DNA from: Branchiostoma belcheri
Taxonomy: Eukaryota; Chordata; Leptocardii; Amphioxiformes; Branchiostomatidae
Direction of reading: 5' to 3'
Length of the DNA: 64,000 bases
Assembly: GCF_001625305.1 (NCBI RefSeq)
Contig: NW_017803091.1
Span: 464,020-528,019 of the forward strand
In this document: piece after piece, positions 35,083 to 45,830 of the stretch
Layout of the letters: every line of letters starts with the position of its first letter
Position numbering within the stretch: position 1 is the first letter of the stretch
Notes under the pieces: generated by a model
What the model was told of the DNA's origin: nothing
Databases searched by the model: none
What the model saw: only the letters and a program-made list of their open reading frames with translations
Made by a program: the position numbers and the translations under genes

Positions 35083-35525
35083 GCATCTGTATCTGTATCG
35101 CCGGTATAGCCGCCTTTCGGCGTAACACACCAGCTTTGCAGGCACGCGGCACGGCGGCAGCTGGCTACATTACACCGACTTGTTACACCTAACCCTTGAA
35201 CATCTAATTCTAGGCATTTTTTAAAGCTATCTAATGACAATGCCCCTACTGTAGTACTTGGTGACAGCGAGTTCCACTATGGGATAGTTCTAGGAAAGAA
35301 TGAATTGATATACTGAAAGAACTGTACTGTACAAGAAAGAGTTGTACTGCTACACAATTGTACATTTGTACTGTACATTTTCAAGGTGAAATAAAGGTTG
35401 AAAAAAAAATTCTTTAACACCTCAATCCTTGGTTGATAACTCTGGTACTAGTAGGCGTGGCTATTTCTTGTTCTCTTCTGGGCTGGTATTTTAGTAATTG
35501 GGACCTCCACCAGTTTATAAGTCAT
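35083..35525 (-). repeat. 5'-truncated LINE (CR1/L2-like), interrupted
   Basis: Minus-strand C-terminus (the LSLDSFKKCLELDVQGLGV stretch and stop), the GC-rich GCCGCCGTGCC segment and one ACAGATACAG tail unit, as at 28567. The 28567 copy reads straight through where this one holds an extra ~101 bp (35307-35407) followed by poly-A, so a later insertion split it. Confidence 0.85.
35307..35407 (+). mobile_element. Polyadenylated retrocopy nested in the LINE
   Basis: A ~90-bp sequence with AATAAA (35390-35395) followed 5 bp later by a run of nine A (35401-35409, overlapping the target repeat). AATT lies on both sides (35303-35306, 35408-35411), so the duplication is short. It contains several TGTACTGTAC words. 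It is probably the 3' end of a transcript inserted by LINE machinery. The source gene is unknown. Confidence 0.65.
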
Positions 35526-38500
35526 TTTGTCCATCATGCATAGTCTGGAAGAAGCATCATATCACTTTTCTCCCCTTCCTCCAAACATCACAGCAGCAGC
35601 CATCTCCAAACATTCAAGTACACGGACAAGAAAACATGCTCACAGCCTCTTCAACAACCCTCCACAGGGGAGAGGCGACAGTAGCTGCCAGCATTTTTGT
35701 TCCACGGACTTTAAGACCATGATCCGAGGATTTATTTTTTGTTTGAAGTTCGGGGAGTAAGTGACATGGAAAGGGAGTGACCCTATGGAGCAGGAATAAC
35801 AGAGCTATGGGGGAGAAATTCCACACAAGCTGATGTAAAACCCACTCTCAAACATATCAGGAGATTCCGATTCTAAGAAAAAAAAACACAAACTTGCCCT
35901 GGAACAGCATCAACAATGACCAAGGCTAGTCTCTACCAGACTAACTACGCTGGCTATACATAGGAGAATATTTACCAGGGGAGTTTGGCCGCCTTGTAGG
36001 TTTCCCTTGGCCAATTTCACTCTCTTTTTTGCCAAATTCTACGATCCATATTCCCGTAGAAAGGCCTGGTGGAGGCTAGACCAAGGCAACGACTCAACCT
36101 AAGGCAACACATCCTAGATCTGTTTCTTAAACTGTCTGTCACAAGAGATATAGACTACATACCAGTAACTCTTACTATTGTAGACATTTTGTCCTCTAAT
36201 TCATGACTTAGACAAAGTGTAAAGTGCACAGCTTGGTTCTAACTGAAAACCCTGACAATGAACTTTGACACGAAGAATTCAATAGTCATAACAACCCAGA
36301 AGCCGTTTGATGGAAATGGCAGACACTTCCCAGAAAGGGGAAATGCCAGGAAAAATTCCAGGAAAAACTGCAGTCTTTAAATCAGTCAGCAGTCAGTTGT
36401 TAGCAACCTTTCGTTTCTGACCTACATGTTAGTTTTAGTGTTTACTTTTGGAGTCCAGGTACATGTAGGTCATGATAATCATGTGTTAGATGCATCTGTA
36501 AGATGGGATTCTTAAAGTTAAATGGTTGTAGTGTCATCCACAAAAGCTGACACAAATCTTTTTTGTGATTGGTCATCCCCATACCTATACATGTCAACGC
36601 TTTTGATTGGTCATAACCGAGCAACTGATTTCCAGTGTGTGTTGTCTTATAAAGAAATTATTTCATTTCAACTTTTGTGGAGTACAACTACAACAACTTA
36701 GTACAAGAATCTTTCAGACATGGTTTCCATGACACAATTCTTCAGGGGGATATCTGTTTCTTCAAGATTTTTAAGCATTGAGTTACTACAGATATCACAA
36801 TATCTACATGTATGCAGTAGAGCCTGGTAAACAAGGTAGGAGTAACTGTCTGGAAGTCTGCCCAAGATGGCTGACGCAAACTTCCTCCGAGTGCTGAGGC
36901 AATGTCTAGCTCATTTCTGTGCCAGAACGCTAGGCCAGGTCTGGTACATATATTTTTGAATCAGACTCATAGCTTTCTAATACTTACACTTGAAAAGAGA
37001 CTTTCTTTTGACTAGATGTCTCTTTTACTGGGGCCACAGAGTGAAGTAACATTAATGGTTGAATCTTCTCTATGCCAGCAAGAGAGGGTGAAGCAAATTA
37101 CGTTTGGTTAACATTCTTCTAACTAATCTGTCTTTCAACTACAGGTCACCATTTAAATGTCAACTTCAGTCTGTTTATCCCCTATAATACACCTGTCTTA
37201 GTGCTGTATTTTTTTTCAGTAATAGCTCCTCAAACCAAGCACTTTCAAGTCATTCCCTGGTCAATTGTGTATGCTTCTTTTGATATAAACGAAAAACTTA
37301 AATTTTGGGATATACAACTGTTCTCTATGCGTTCAGACAAAGCAGGGTACTGTATATAATAGTACAGATATGACCACCATATACACATACAAACTTCATT
37401 AAAATGTCTCGCCACAAAACACACAGTACTATTACTACTAATCATGACTTGGGAACTAGCGTTACAGGTGGAAATAACCAATTTTTAATGAGCGTACCAA
37501 CCATGCATTGTAGGAAGAACCTACACTTTCTGTTACAGTTCAGATAGGTATACAGATGAAAAAAGTATGACTGTGAAAGCAGCATCTTCCTTTCTGATAT
37601 ACACTCATGATGTGGTCAGATTATTGATAACAGATCTTACCTCTCAAAGCTCAACATTCCTTAGCTATGACATCATGTGGAAACAAAAATAGTCTGGATA
37701 GTCCAGGTAAGAGAACATATCATGAGGGAGATGAGAACAAAAAGTTTCCTTCCTCAGAGACATCCCCATGTTGATCAAATTTGTATGCTTTTAGGCTGCT
37801 TCCTCCTAGAGATGGAATTTTGGCTGCAGGGCACACATGTGGAAATTCACACGTCCCCAGTGGTACTGAGATGGTATAGAGTAACCACTGAAGCACTGCC
37901 AACATCAAACACAAAAAAGTTCCTTTGTGTTTCAGATGAAAATATTTGCCCTTTTAGTGCCACTTTTGTAACATGCTAGAAACATGCAACTATGTACAGT
38001 AGAACTATAGTAGAACTATTGAATAAAGGGTTTGTTTTCTGAGGTAACATTTTCTGTTTTCATCCATATTGTTAGATTTTTATAGACATCTGAACTACTG
38101 TATTCAGCAATGAAACCTGTTCAAAGTAAGAAGCAATACCAAACTACACAACAGATGTTTGAATTTATAGTGGTAATTATTTTTGCTGATGTTTCAGTGA
38201 AACAATAGCTTTCTTTCCAAACAAAATTAAAGTACTAGAGTAGTAGAGTAGTAGTATCCAGTCTTCTATTATACTGCTGTTAGAACAATAATTGTAATAT
38301 ACAGCAAATTCAATGAATAACAAAGATACTGTGTATGTTATAATAAAAATCAAGAGCCCATAATTCTCCAATTCAGTGTGTAAACATTTCATCTAGAGAT
38401 CTATATAAAAGCTGTTGATTTTTACTTTTAGAAATTTGCAAATAACACTATATCCTCTACATGTTAGGGAGAAGGACTACTTTTGCAAAATTATTCGTAA

Positions 38501-39472
38501 ACATTTCCTACTTCAATTTTAGGCCATCCTTTATTTGGACTTGACTTATGTTACCGAAAAGCCTATAGTGCTGTGTGGTAGAACATAATTAAATTGGACA
38601 GTTCAAAATTGTGTGTTTTATATAAACAACATCAAAGAGTAAGAAACAAGATTATTTAGGGATATAGCAGGAACTACATGACATTAGGCTTGTCAAGACA
38701 AGTGCTGATATTTTGTCACCACATTTAAAAGGCAATCCTTGTGATTATGTCAATAATGTTTCTTTCATCTAGAATTCTCCAGAAAGAATATCTACTGGCA
38801 TTTTTAACTCTCATAACACTTATGTCTCCTGAATGCCCAGCACCAGTATCTGTTGATTTATTCTTGTTAAACAGGACAATTGAAGTTGAAAATGTTTTAC
38901 AACAACACACATAAGAGGTATCACCAAACAAGCTGATGTGTACAACAGTTGGCTATTGTTGATGCCTGTTGTCTGCCACAAGTTTTCTTTCTCCCCTGCC
39001 TTATCAAATGTTTTGTGACCCTGTGTGGAAAACTTTGGGGTCAAACTACACAACACGGCCTGCGTACAATGGCTGTTAGGTTGGGTGAATACTACGGGTG
39101 GATACACTCAACAAGAAGTACACCACACAGAACAATGGGGAAACACAACACGGCAGCAGGGGTTGTGTTGTCAGTACATGGCCCACACTCTGACCCTAGC
39201 AAGATAGGAACCCTGTCTGTACAGACTAGTACAGGGTCTAGACTGGCTCTAACTTTGGTCAAATGTCCTGAAGTTTCATGTTTCTGTTGTACAGTGTATG
39301 AGGAACAATAATTAAGGTTTACATACAGGACTTAACCATGCGTGACCAGGTATGGCATACCTGTGCCGTTTCACCTGGTGTCAATATCAACAAGTTAGCT
39401 AATCACCCAACATCTGCTTGGAGATTTCCGAGTTAGCAGGCGAGTATACCGTGTTTTGAAGGTGCAACTCAC
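35526..39472. other. Presumed start of AHR intron 2 (minus strand)
   Basis: Immediately 3' of AHR exon 2 on the minus strand. I looked for the next expected exons (PAS-A lead-in and a LNGF-like PAS core) on the minus strand and saw none here. It is AT-rich, with a TACTACTAG-type patch at 38235-38255 and no repeat I can name. That this is one intron is inference. Confidence 0.4.
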
Positions 39473-39660
39473 CTTGGAAGTAGTTTTTGTTGCGTAGGTA
39501 GCTGACACTGAGGCGCAGGATGGAAAGTTTGTCGAGTTTTGAGAGGACATCGTCAGTGAAGGGGAGCATGGACGCCAGGCGGTCCAGCTCGGCGTTCAGA
39601 CGGTCCCGGTGCCGCTTGCTGGGGTTGGTCTTCGCCGGGTCTTTAGCCACGGCAGGTTTG
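39473..39660 (-). CDS. AHR: Aryl hydrocarbon receptor, exon 2 (bHLH)
   Basis: This exon encodes the DNA-binding and first dimerisation domain of an AHR-family ligand-activated transcription factor (bHLH-PAS), which in animals pairs with ARNT and binds xenobiotic response elements. It runs from the split codon through [20 protein letters not shown], helix 1 [14 protein letters not shown], a loop [11 protein letters not shown], and helix 2 [17 protein letters not shown]. The basic contact segment [11 protein letters not shown] and helix 2 [13 protein letters not shown] match vertebrate AHR and AHRR almost exactly. The acceptor is TTTGTAG at 39667-39661; the donor is CTTCCAAG/GTGAGT at 39473/39472. 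The exon is 188 bp, enters in phase 2 and exits with one base of a Gly-type codon. The open frame past 39473 is intron read-through. PAS exons were not found to the left. Confidence 0.95.
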
Positions 39661-39862
39661 CTACAAAGGAACGGAAAAACGTATAAACTAGAAAAAACGG
39701 GCAGGATTTTGTGTTCTACAGACTATAGTTTAGTCTTGAGCCGCACGTTTGGATGTAAACTGCCGTTGGTTTACGATCGCGTGCCAACACAGCGGATGGA
39801 AGCGACTAAAAATAAAACTACGGGAACAAAATGGCCCCGAAAGAGTGGAGCTACTACCTTAC
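39661..39862 (-). other. AHR: AHR intron 1 (202 bp), with an XRE-like word
   Basis: A GT-AG intron between the two AHR exons: donor GTAAGG (39862-39857) and acceptor TTTGTAG (ending 39661). It carries TCGCGTG at 39777-39783 on the plus strand, which fits the TNGCGTG core bound by AHR/ARNT in vertebrates. One 7-base match proves nothing about function. Confidence 0.85.
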
Positions 39863-39909
39863 CTTTTCACGGGTCTTCGCCGCTTTCTGCCCGCGTACAG
39901 ACTGCTCAT
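39863..39909 (-). CDS. AHR: Aryl hydrocarbon receptor, exon 1 (start codon, NLS)
   Basis: The 47-nt coding part of the first exon encodes MSSLYAGRKRRRPVK plus two bases (AG) that join C from exon 2 to give Ser. The YAGRKRRRP cluster is the basic N-terminal nuclear-localisation segment shared by vertebrate AHR (YASRKRRKP) and AHRR (YAGRKRRRP). Start context CGGCACCATGA is good, and the donor AAAAG/GTAAGG is a strong match. The phase-2 joint restores one continuous frame into the bHLH exon, and the split falls where the vertebrate gene also has its first coding intron. It is too short for simple ORF finding. The resemblance to both AHR and AHRR fits a pre-duplication single gene, as expected outside vertebrates. 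Confidence 0.93.
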
Positions 39910-40340
39910 GGTGCCGAGAAGGTCGCTCACACCGCCCGACGGTTCGCCACAACAAGTTGGACCTGCAAATTATGGGGAAGTCAGATCGGCTTTACAAAAA
40001 CCACAACTGCCGTCTTCGGGACACTCCGACAAACTTTCTCTCCCTTCAACAAGCGATCCCGTCCTAACTTCCAGTCACACGGAGTGTTACTCCAGGCAAG
40101 ACTGCTCTCTGTGTCTTCACAAACAATAAGTCTGCTGGGTGAGGGAATGAGGAGAACGAAAACTGGAGTAAGTTTAGTTGGAACGTTTCTCCACAGCAGG
40201 GCGGTATGGCCTCGTCCCCCTCCCTGTGCCAGACTCCATGACTGAAGCCCTCTTTAATTTATGCGAGTAGGCCAACAGATAGCTCCCCCGCAAGGACATC
40301 ATCATTTCATTATTTACCTTCCTTATGTCCCGCCCCCTTC
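39910..40340 (-). promoter_or_regulatory. AHR: AHR 5'UTR / candidate promoter region
   Basis: Upstream of the AHR start codon the sequence stays CpG-rich for about 350 bp, then turns AT-rich. A GC box (CCCGCCCCCT) lies at 40329-40338. No TATA box at a fitting distance was clear, so the transcription start is not placed. The long plus-strand frame across 39520-40245 is an artefact of this composition. Confidence 0.45.
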
Positions 40341-41681
40341 AACTCTACTTCTCAAAAACACTACAGAAATTCACAACTATTATCAAGAGTTGTCAAATTA
40401 GCATGTCAATCAAATAAGGACCTGTTGGCTGGCTTGCTTACAAGTGCGAGACGACCTCATTTACATGTAATTTGTTTACCCAACACTCGTGCATACATTA
40501 TCAGGCACTTGGCGGGATTGTGATGGGCCGGATACCAGACCTGACCCTACAAGAGTGAACACGCGCGCTGACTAGTTAGGGAGATCTGACACCACACAAA
40601 ACGGTCTATTATAAAAGGTTTGGTAGTATATTTTCAGAGCTGTGTTTTTTAACCCGCGGTAAAGAAAACTTGTCTTAAACGGCCGAAACAATATCTAGAG
40701 CCTGATCTCCAGAAAGATAATATAAAGTGTACACAAGAAGAATTTTTGTAATTTTTAAATTACAAAAATTCTTCTTGGTGTGGTAAAGCATAAAGTAGGT
40801 AAGTGCAGAAAGTCACAACATTCAATCAACACACACAAACACTCGAGACTATTAGTATTACATTTTTTAATTCACCTCGATGAAAGAGTTTCATGAGACG
40901 AATTGTTTAGTGTTTGTATGTCTAATGTGTTTCCACACACTGTGGCCAGCAATAATTTAGAACTTAGTATATGACTGGATTGTGACGATGTTTGGTATGT
41001 GGGTATAGGTCCTTGTTTTCAAAATGATCGCCCATCTTGCTGCGGCACGGGATAATATGCTATCGGTACAGGAAAATACTTATACGCCTTACTTCGCGTA
41101 CTGTTTGTGGAATATTTAATTACATGAACGTATGCATTGAAAAATTAGGGTAAAGTTAACAATAGAAAAAATAAACTAGACAAAACAGGGAAGAAGAAAT
41201 GGCAAAAGACATCAAACAAATCTGACATAATTATAACGTTTCTCTGTGACATTTTCCAGAAATGCTGCTCCAAGGCCACATGCATATTCCGGGGCTGATT
41301 TACCGTTTACATGGCTACAGACAAAACAGTTACCAACAAAAGAAGGAAAGATTCTAAAGAAACTCCTTTTTTCAGCAGATTTGTCCTGCTGTGCCCAGTA
41401 GCAACTTGTACAAACATCGCGCCAGGCAACGTGCAAACATTACACAATCCTGATAGCGGAATAATAGACTGGAGGGTAATTCACAACCTAATCAATATCA
41501 ATCAGCGCTCAGTCAACAGGGAGGCGGGCGGGTATGGGCGGGACTGGGGAGGGGGTTGAACAGGGTTTTATAGAAGTAGTACGCCATCTGTGGCTGGGAC
41601 AGTAATTGGAAAAAGAATCTTAGAGGTGGAAAAAGATGTATCCGTGTTAGTGTACTTAATGTCGTAAAGATATAATTTGTA
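40341..41681. other. Upstream region of AHR, no gene seen
   Basis: It contains a perfect 44-bp palindrome (listed) and, at 41492-41560, a CAATCAGCGCTCA box followed by two GGGCGGG/GGCGGGC GC boxes. This could be a promoter for AHR with an upstream untranslated exon, or for another gene. There is no supported coding sequence. Confidence 0.4.
40734..40777. repeat. Perfect palindrome, 21-bp arms, 2-nt spacer
   Basis: CAAGAAGAATTTTTGTAATT (then T) at 40734-40754 is the exact inverse of 40757-40777. It lies about 825 bp upstream of the AHR start codon. Confidence 0.95.
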
Positions 41682-41682
41682 C

Positions 41683-41721
<39 letters not shown>

Positions 41722-41838
41722 AAATCTGTTTCTAGGTCTCTCTATCTCTATCTCTCATTCTCTCTCCCCCCCTCTCTCTTCCTCCCTCTCTCTCTCCCCT
41801 CTCCCTCTCCTTCTCTCTCTCTCTCTCTCTCCCTCTCG
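41682..41838. repeat. (TCTG)n followed by (CT)n microsatellite
   Basis: About ten TCTG units (41682-41720), then an interrupted CT/CCT tract to 41838. Confidence 0.95.
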
Positions 41839-42376
41839 CTTCAGTAAACCTGTTGGATGTAATCAATTGGCCTAAATGTTCTTCTATTTTCAGCATTTGA
41901 ATTTTCATTTTCTTTCCCACTCCATAATTCTCATACCTTCATTTCACTTGATAATGACAGAGCAACTCTATCGTCTCAACTGGCAAAACTGTATCTGCTA
42001 AAAATCTGTATATGGCATGTGGTAGCTCAATTATGCATCTTCTAAAGTGATAAGACGGCTCCATACCTCCGGATGCTAATCTGATACAATTCTAACTCTC
42101 TTTTGTATATCACCACAGTACGATGTTTCTGTGGAACTCCATTCTTTCTCACAGGCAGCGGCCCGGCCACCCTATACATGTACCTTCCCTCTCACCAAGG
42201 AGCTTCCATCACTCGACATCAAATTTCTACAACTCTTTCACACGCCTGATTTTTTCCACTGTCCTTTCTCATCTACATGTCTTGCCTTGGTGACTACAAA
42301 TAAAGCACATACACCAATGTTGCAGCAAGCGTTCCTAACAAATAGCATACATAATGGCCACCTAACGCATGTGAGC

Positions 42377-42546
42377 TAGCCTCTACCAGGCACCGCGGAT
42401 CGCCTGGCCGAAATAAAGGGATAGTATACCAGAGAAGGTCGCAAATTGGATCTTTACTCTGGCCGGATCTTCTCTGGTATACTATCCCTTTATTTCGGCC
42501 AATTTCTACTATTTTTCCAGCGATCCGCGGTGCCTGGTAGAGGCTA
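42377..42546. mobile_element. Foldback MITE with 9-bp target duplication, copy 1
   Basis: The element is almost one long palindrome: TAGCCTCTACCAGGCACCGC at the left and its inverse at the right, continuing into matching ATAAAGGGATAGTATACCAG arms around a ~30-bp centre. CATGTGAGC is repeated exactly outside both ends (42368-42376, 42547-42555). Long TIRs with a 9-bp duplication point to a Mutator-like (MULE) origin (inference). The left arm lacks a short segment present in the right arm and in copy 2. Confidence 0.9.
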
Positions 42547-42555
42547 CATGTGAGC

Positions 42556-45500
42556 GGTGTGGTAGATTAGTACAATCTTTATACCTCCATGGTACAATAG
42601 CCTTGTACATCGGGTCCACGACTTGCTCTTTCGACCCGTGAGGTAAAATGTTAATAACCGTAGGTTGCTTGGATGTAGCAAAAAAAATGGTAGAATTTTA
42701 ATACTTGCCGCCACTCACTACTATCTCCTTTTCGTATTTGATATGTGAAACACACGATCGCGAGTACTTACTGGACTATTGTGGGGTATCGTCACCTGTA
42801 ACCAGAAATGCGAATGAATTTGCCTTTCGTACCTCGGAAATATTGTCAAAGTTCTTATATTTCAATTGGGCAAAACGTCATTAAAGAATTAAGAGTATAT
42901 TTGTTCTTCCAGAAGTATTCAATCTCACACAAATGCTACATGAAATGCCTCGGAGAAAAACAATTGGAATATCATCATACGAAAAGTACTAACGTCATGT
43001 ACATGGAAAAGCTTTAGACAGTATTAAAAATTTGATGATAATTGAAAAGAAACTCAAATGATACAGAATACAGTTTGATCATACAAGTATTCGGAACTGA
43101 ATTCGAACGATCATGTGAAAATTTACATGACCCCTTAACGTTTAATTCTTTTCACATTTGTTGCACATTGTTACTGTGGGTGTACGTGACACATTCGGGC
43201 GTTGACTACGAATAAAGCACACAACAATATTGTAGGGTGATCCTACTATTCCTAGCTAGTAGCGTGCACACATGGCCACCGGACACATGTGAGCGGTGCT
43301 AGTGGTAGACTAGTACCAGAGCCTTTTACCCCCTGGTTACGGACATGAAATCCAGGAAAAAACAGTTTTCCATCAGAATGTACAAACATCAGTGCCTTTC
43401 TGAAATCACTAATACGTCGCCCTTTGTCCATTCGATGTCGTCTGCCATATATAATACAGGTGCACTGTACCAAAGTCACGCCTTTATAATAATCCGCCCC
43501 GCGAACTTTGCACACACGCAGCTGATAAAACCTGAGCATGCCATATGTACTGGAAAACTGTTGTAGGCGGGAAACTGAAATTTGTTTATTTTGCCAACAA
43601 TGTCCTTGTTAATGGCTAACATACAGGTGGGCAGTTGTGACGCAGAAACAACGTTAACGCAATTTTGCTTCCTCCGAAATACGCTTTTTTTTGTAGCACT
43701 GCAAGAACCAAAGTGATGTTCTACAGGGAGGCAACATAGAGCCATGTACTTTGGTTTCCACCGGACATTTCCGTTTTGTCGTCGCGTAAGTTTTGATCTA
43801 TATATAGTGTAGATGTACAGAAGAATGTTAAACATTTTCATGAAGTCTCTGCGTTCAGCTGCGTTACATATTTGAAATAAAACACACCGTTGTCACCATG
43901 AAATATTAAATATCGGAATTATCGCTGTTTTTCTCTTGCTTTTCTTAATTTAAAAATGCCATGCAGGAGAAAAATATCGCAAGGAACCTAAAATCTCGTG
44001 CCATGACTGGATGTCCTTTCCTCGGAACACCTTCGGTAGGTGGAAGAGATATTGGACAGGACGATGCTCAGAATGTCGTGATACGCGGGAACAACAAGTT
44101 GTCTGTAGCAATGGCTTTCACGCGAGTTTTGGGTGCTTGTCACATTTTTCTTGTTTGGGCGATCGTGACATGTCTTTGCATGTCATCGCCTTGTCAAAAG
44201 AGCCGTGAGCACCTGAAACTGAGCCTATCATTGTTTAAAACCACTATCACAACAACAAGAGAGCACGGCCCCGTCATGTTGTTAGGGCTAGCCCCGCACG
44301 ACATAGTGCCATACCTGCACGCACACTGTGCCTGGAGGCGCTCAGAGATGGTCCGAACTGCCGTCCCTGTCACCCCGTGTGTTGTAAGTTGTGCCGCCGC
44401 TACACGCCCGCCGTCAGCATAGGTGTCAGGTTTAATAGAATGACTCCACTTCGTCCTTTCGTCAGTTTATTGCCGGCTGAGTTGAGATGGCATTGTGATT
44501 GATGACCAAATTAACATATCCATAACTTCCTATAGCCAGACAGTAAAAAACAACAAGGAGGGCCGGGAACGTGTCTTGGCAGGACGGTTGAGTCGGGTTC
44601 ATACATTTTTCATGAGCGTCCGCCCCGCCAAATTTCCCTCCGCTAATAGATGACTCTCTCCTGATTTTCGTTCTGTACTAATGGATTTAGGGTAGTTTTC
44701 TGAGGCAAACGGCCGTAGATAATGTTCTGTAGAGTACTGAGCATGGACAAACGCCTGAAGCACGGTTATACACAGTAAAACAGTAACCAGGCGGGCCTCA
44801 CAGTCACAGTGTTTGTTATATGTTTTAGTTGTGAAGCAGCCAGGATTACATGCACGTTGCTCCCATTCATATAACGGGCATTATGTATACTACTACTAGT
44901 AATGTCCCTGTGCCATATACATAGTACCGGAAAGACAGATTCTGCAAGCACATACTAGTAATATACAATCTATAGTATGCGCATGGATTGCCCTTTCTTC
45001 CAAGTGGTATTTTCTTGGCAGGCTTACTAGTAAGTCTTTGTTCTGGGATGATATGTAAGGTTACACATGATAGCCTTGTCCATAAAAGTTCCTGTTGCGA
45101 ACACCACATGTATGTCGTCCTCCCCTTTTGATTTCGCGTCATTGCCCGAAACTTTTCATACGCATCCTTCAACACTCCAGATCGCGAGGTGTACTTGGTT
45201 GACGTTGGAGGGCTATTCGCAGATTTTATGATATTTCATATCGCGTGCCCTGAAGAAATTATACGGACGCACCGGTATTTGACCATAACTTTCCTAACCT
45301 ATAATTCGTACAAAATAGTCACTTCACTACAGAAACCTGCTCAGACTAGTCTTTCATCTTCTTTTACTTCAGCACATCCTCGGTCCACACTGCTCACAAT
45401 TAGATCATCTCAGCACCCAATCGGAATGAAAGGAGAGGGAAAATTGGCGCCAATTCAGACTCTTTCATCTGGACAATACCAGGGAAGCAGCGGGACATCT

Positions 45501-45619
45501 TCTATTGTCAGTACATAATGGCGGGAATATGACAGACTCATACATCATACTGAAAGCTTTGTTAAATGTGTTTGGACAGGTGGGAGAAATGGAGGCAGGG
45601 TCTATACTAATTCACTTAT
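42556..45619. other. Spacer without a supported gene
   Basis: The plus frame 43961-44422 (153 codons) has a hydrophobic stretch (VLGACHIFLVWAIVTCLCM) and CpG-rich DNA at 44230-44420, but no family match and no splice logic, so I do not call it. A TATATATAG word lies at 43800. AT/GC composition is balanced. Confidence 0.4.
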
Positions 45620-45830
45620 ATCTATATGGGTCTACCTATCTATCTGTCTATCTAGCTAGCTATCAAGCTATCTATCCATCCATCTAGCTGGCTAGCTAGC
45701 TATCTGGATCTATCTATCCTTTCATATATCCATCCATCGACTTATCTATCGATACACACAAACACGCAGACGCACACACACACACACACACACACACACT
45801 CATACTCACACACACACATACATGCACATA
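45620..45830. repeat. (ATCT)n-rich then (AC)n microsatellite
   Basis: Degenerate TATC/ATCC/AGCT repeats from 45620 to 45750, then about 60 bp of CA repeats to 45830. Confidence 0.9.

Noticed and set aside
39520-40245. 241-codon plus-strand frame, the longest in the window
   Set aside because: It lies antisense to the two AHR exons, their intron and 5'UTR. The frame is open because of the CpG-rich composition, and it has no recognisable domain.
43961-44422. 153-codon plus frame with a hydrophobic segment
   Set aside because: No homology I can name, no splice signals that make a gene of it, and a competing open frame on the minus strand over the same CpG-rich DNA.
44230-44440. Minus-strand frame (VRTISERLQAQCACR) as a Tc1-type transposase piece
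   Set aside because: The resemblance to Tc1 helix-turn-helix sequence is superficial and does not continue into any DDE-like region.
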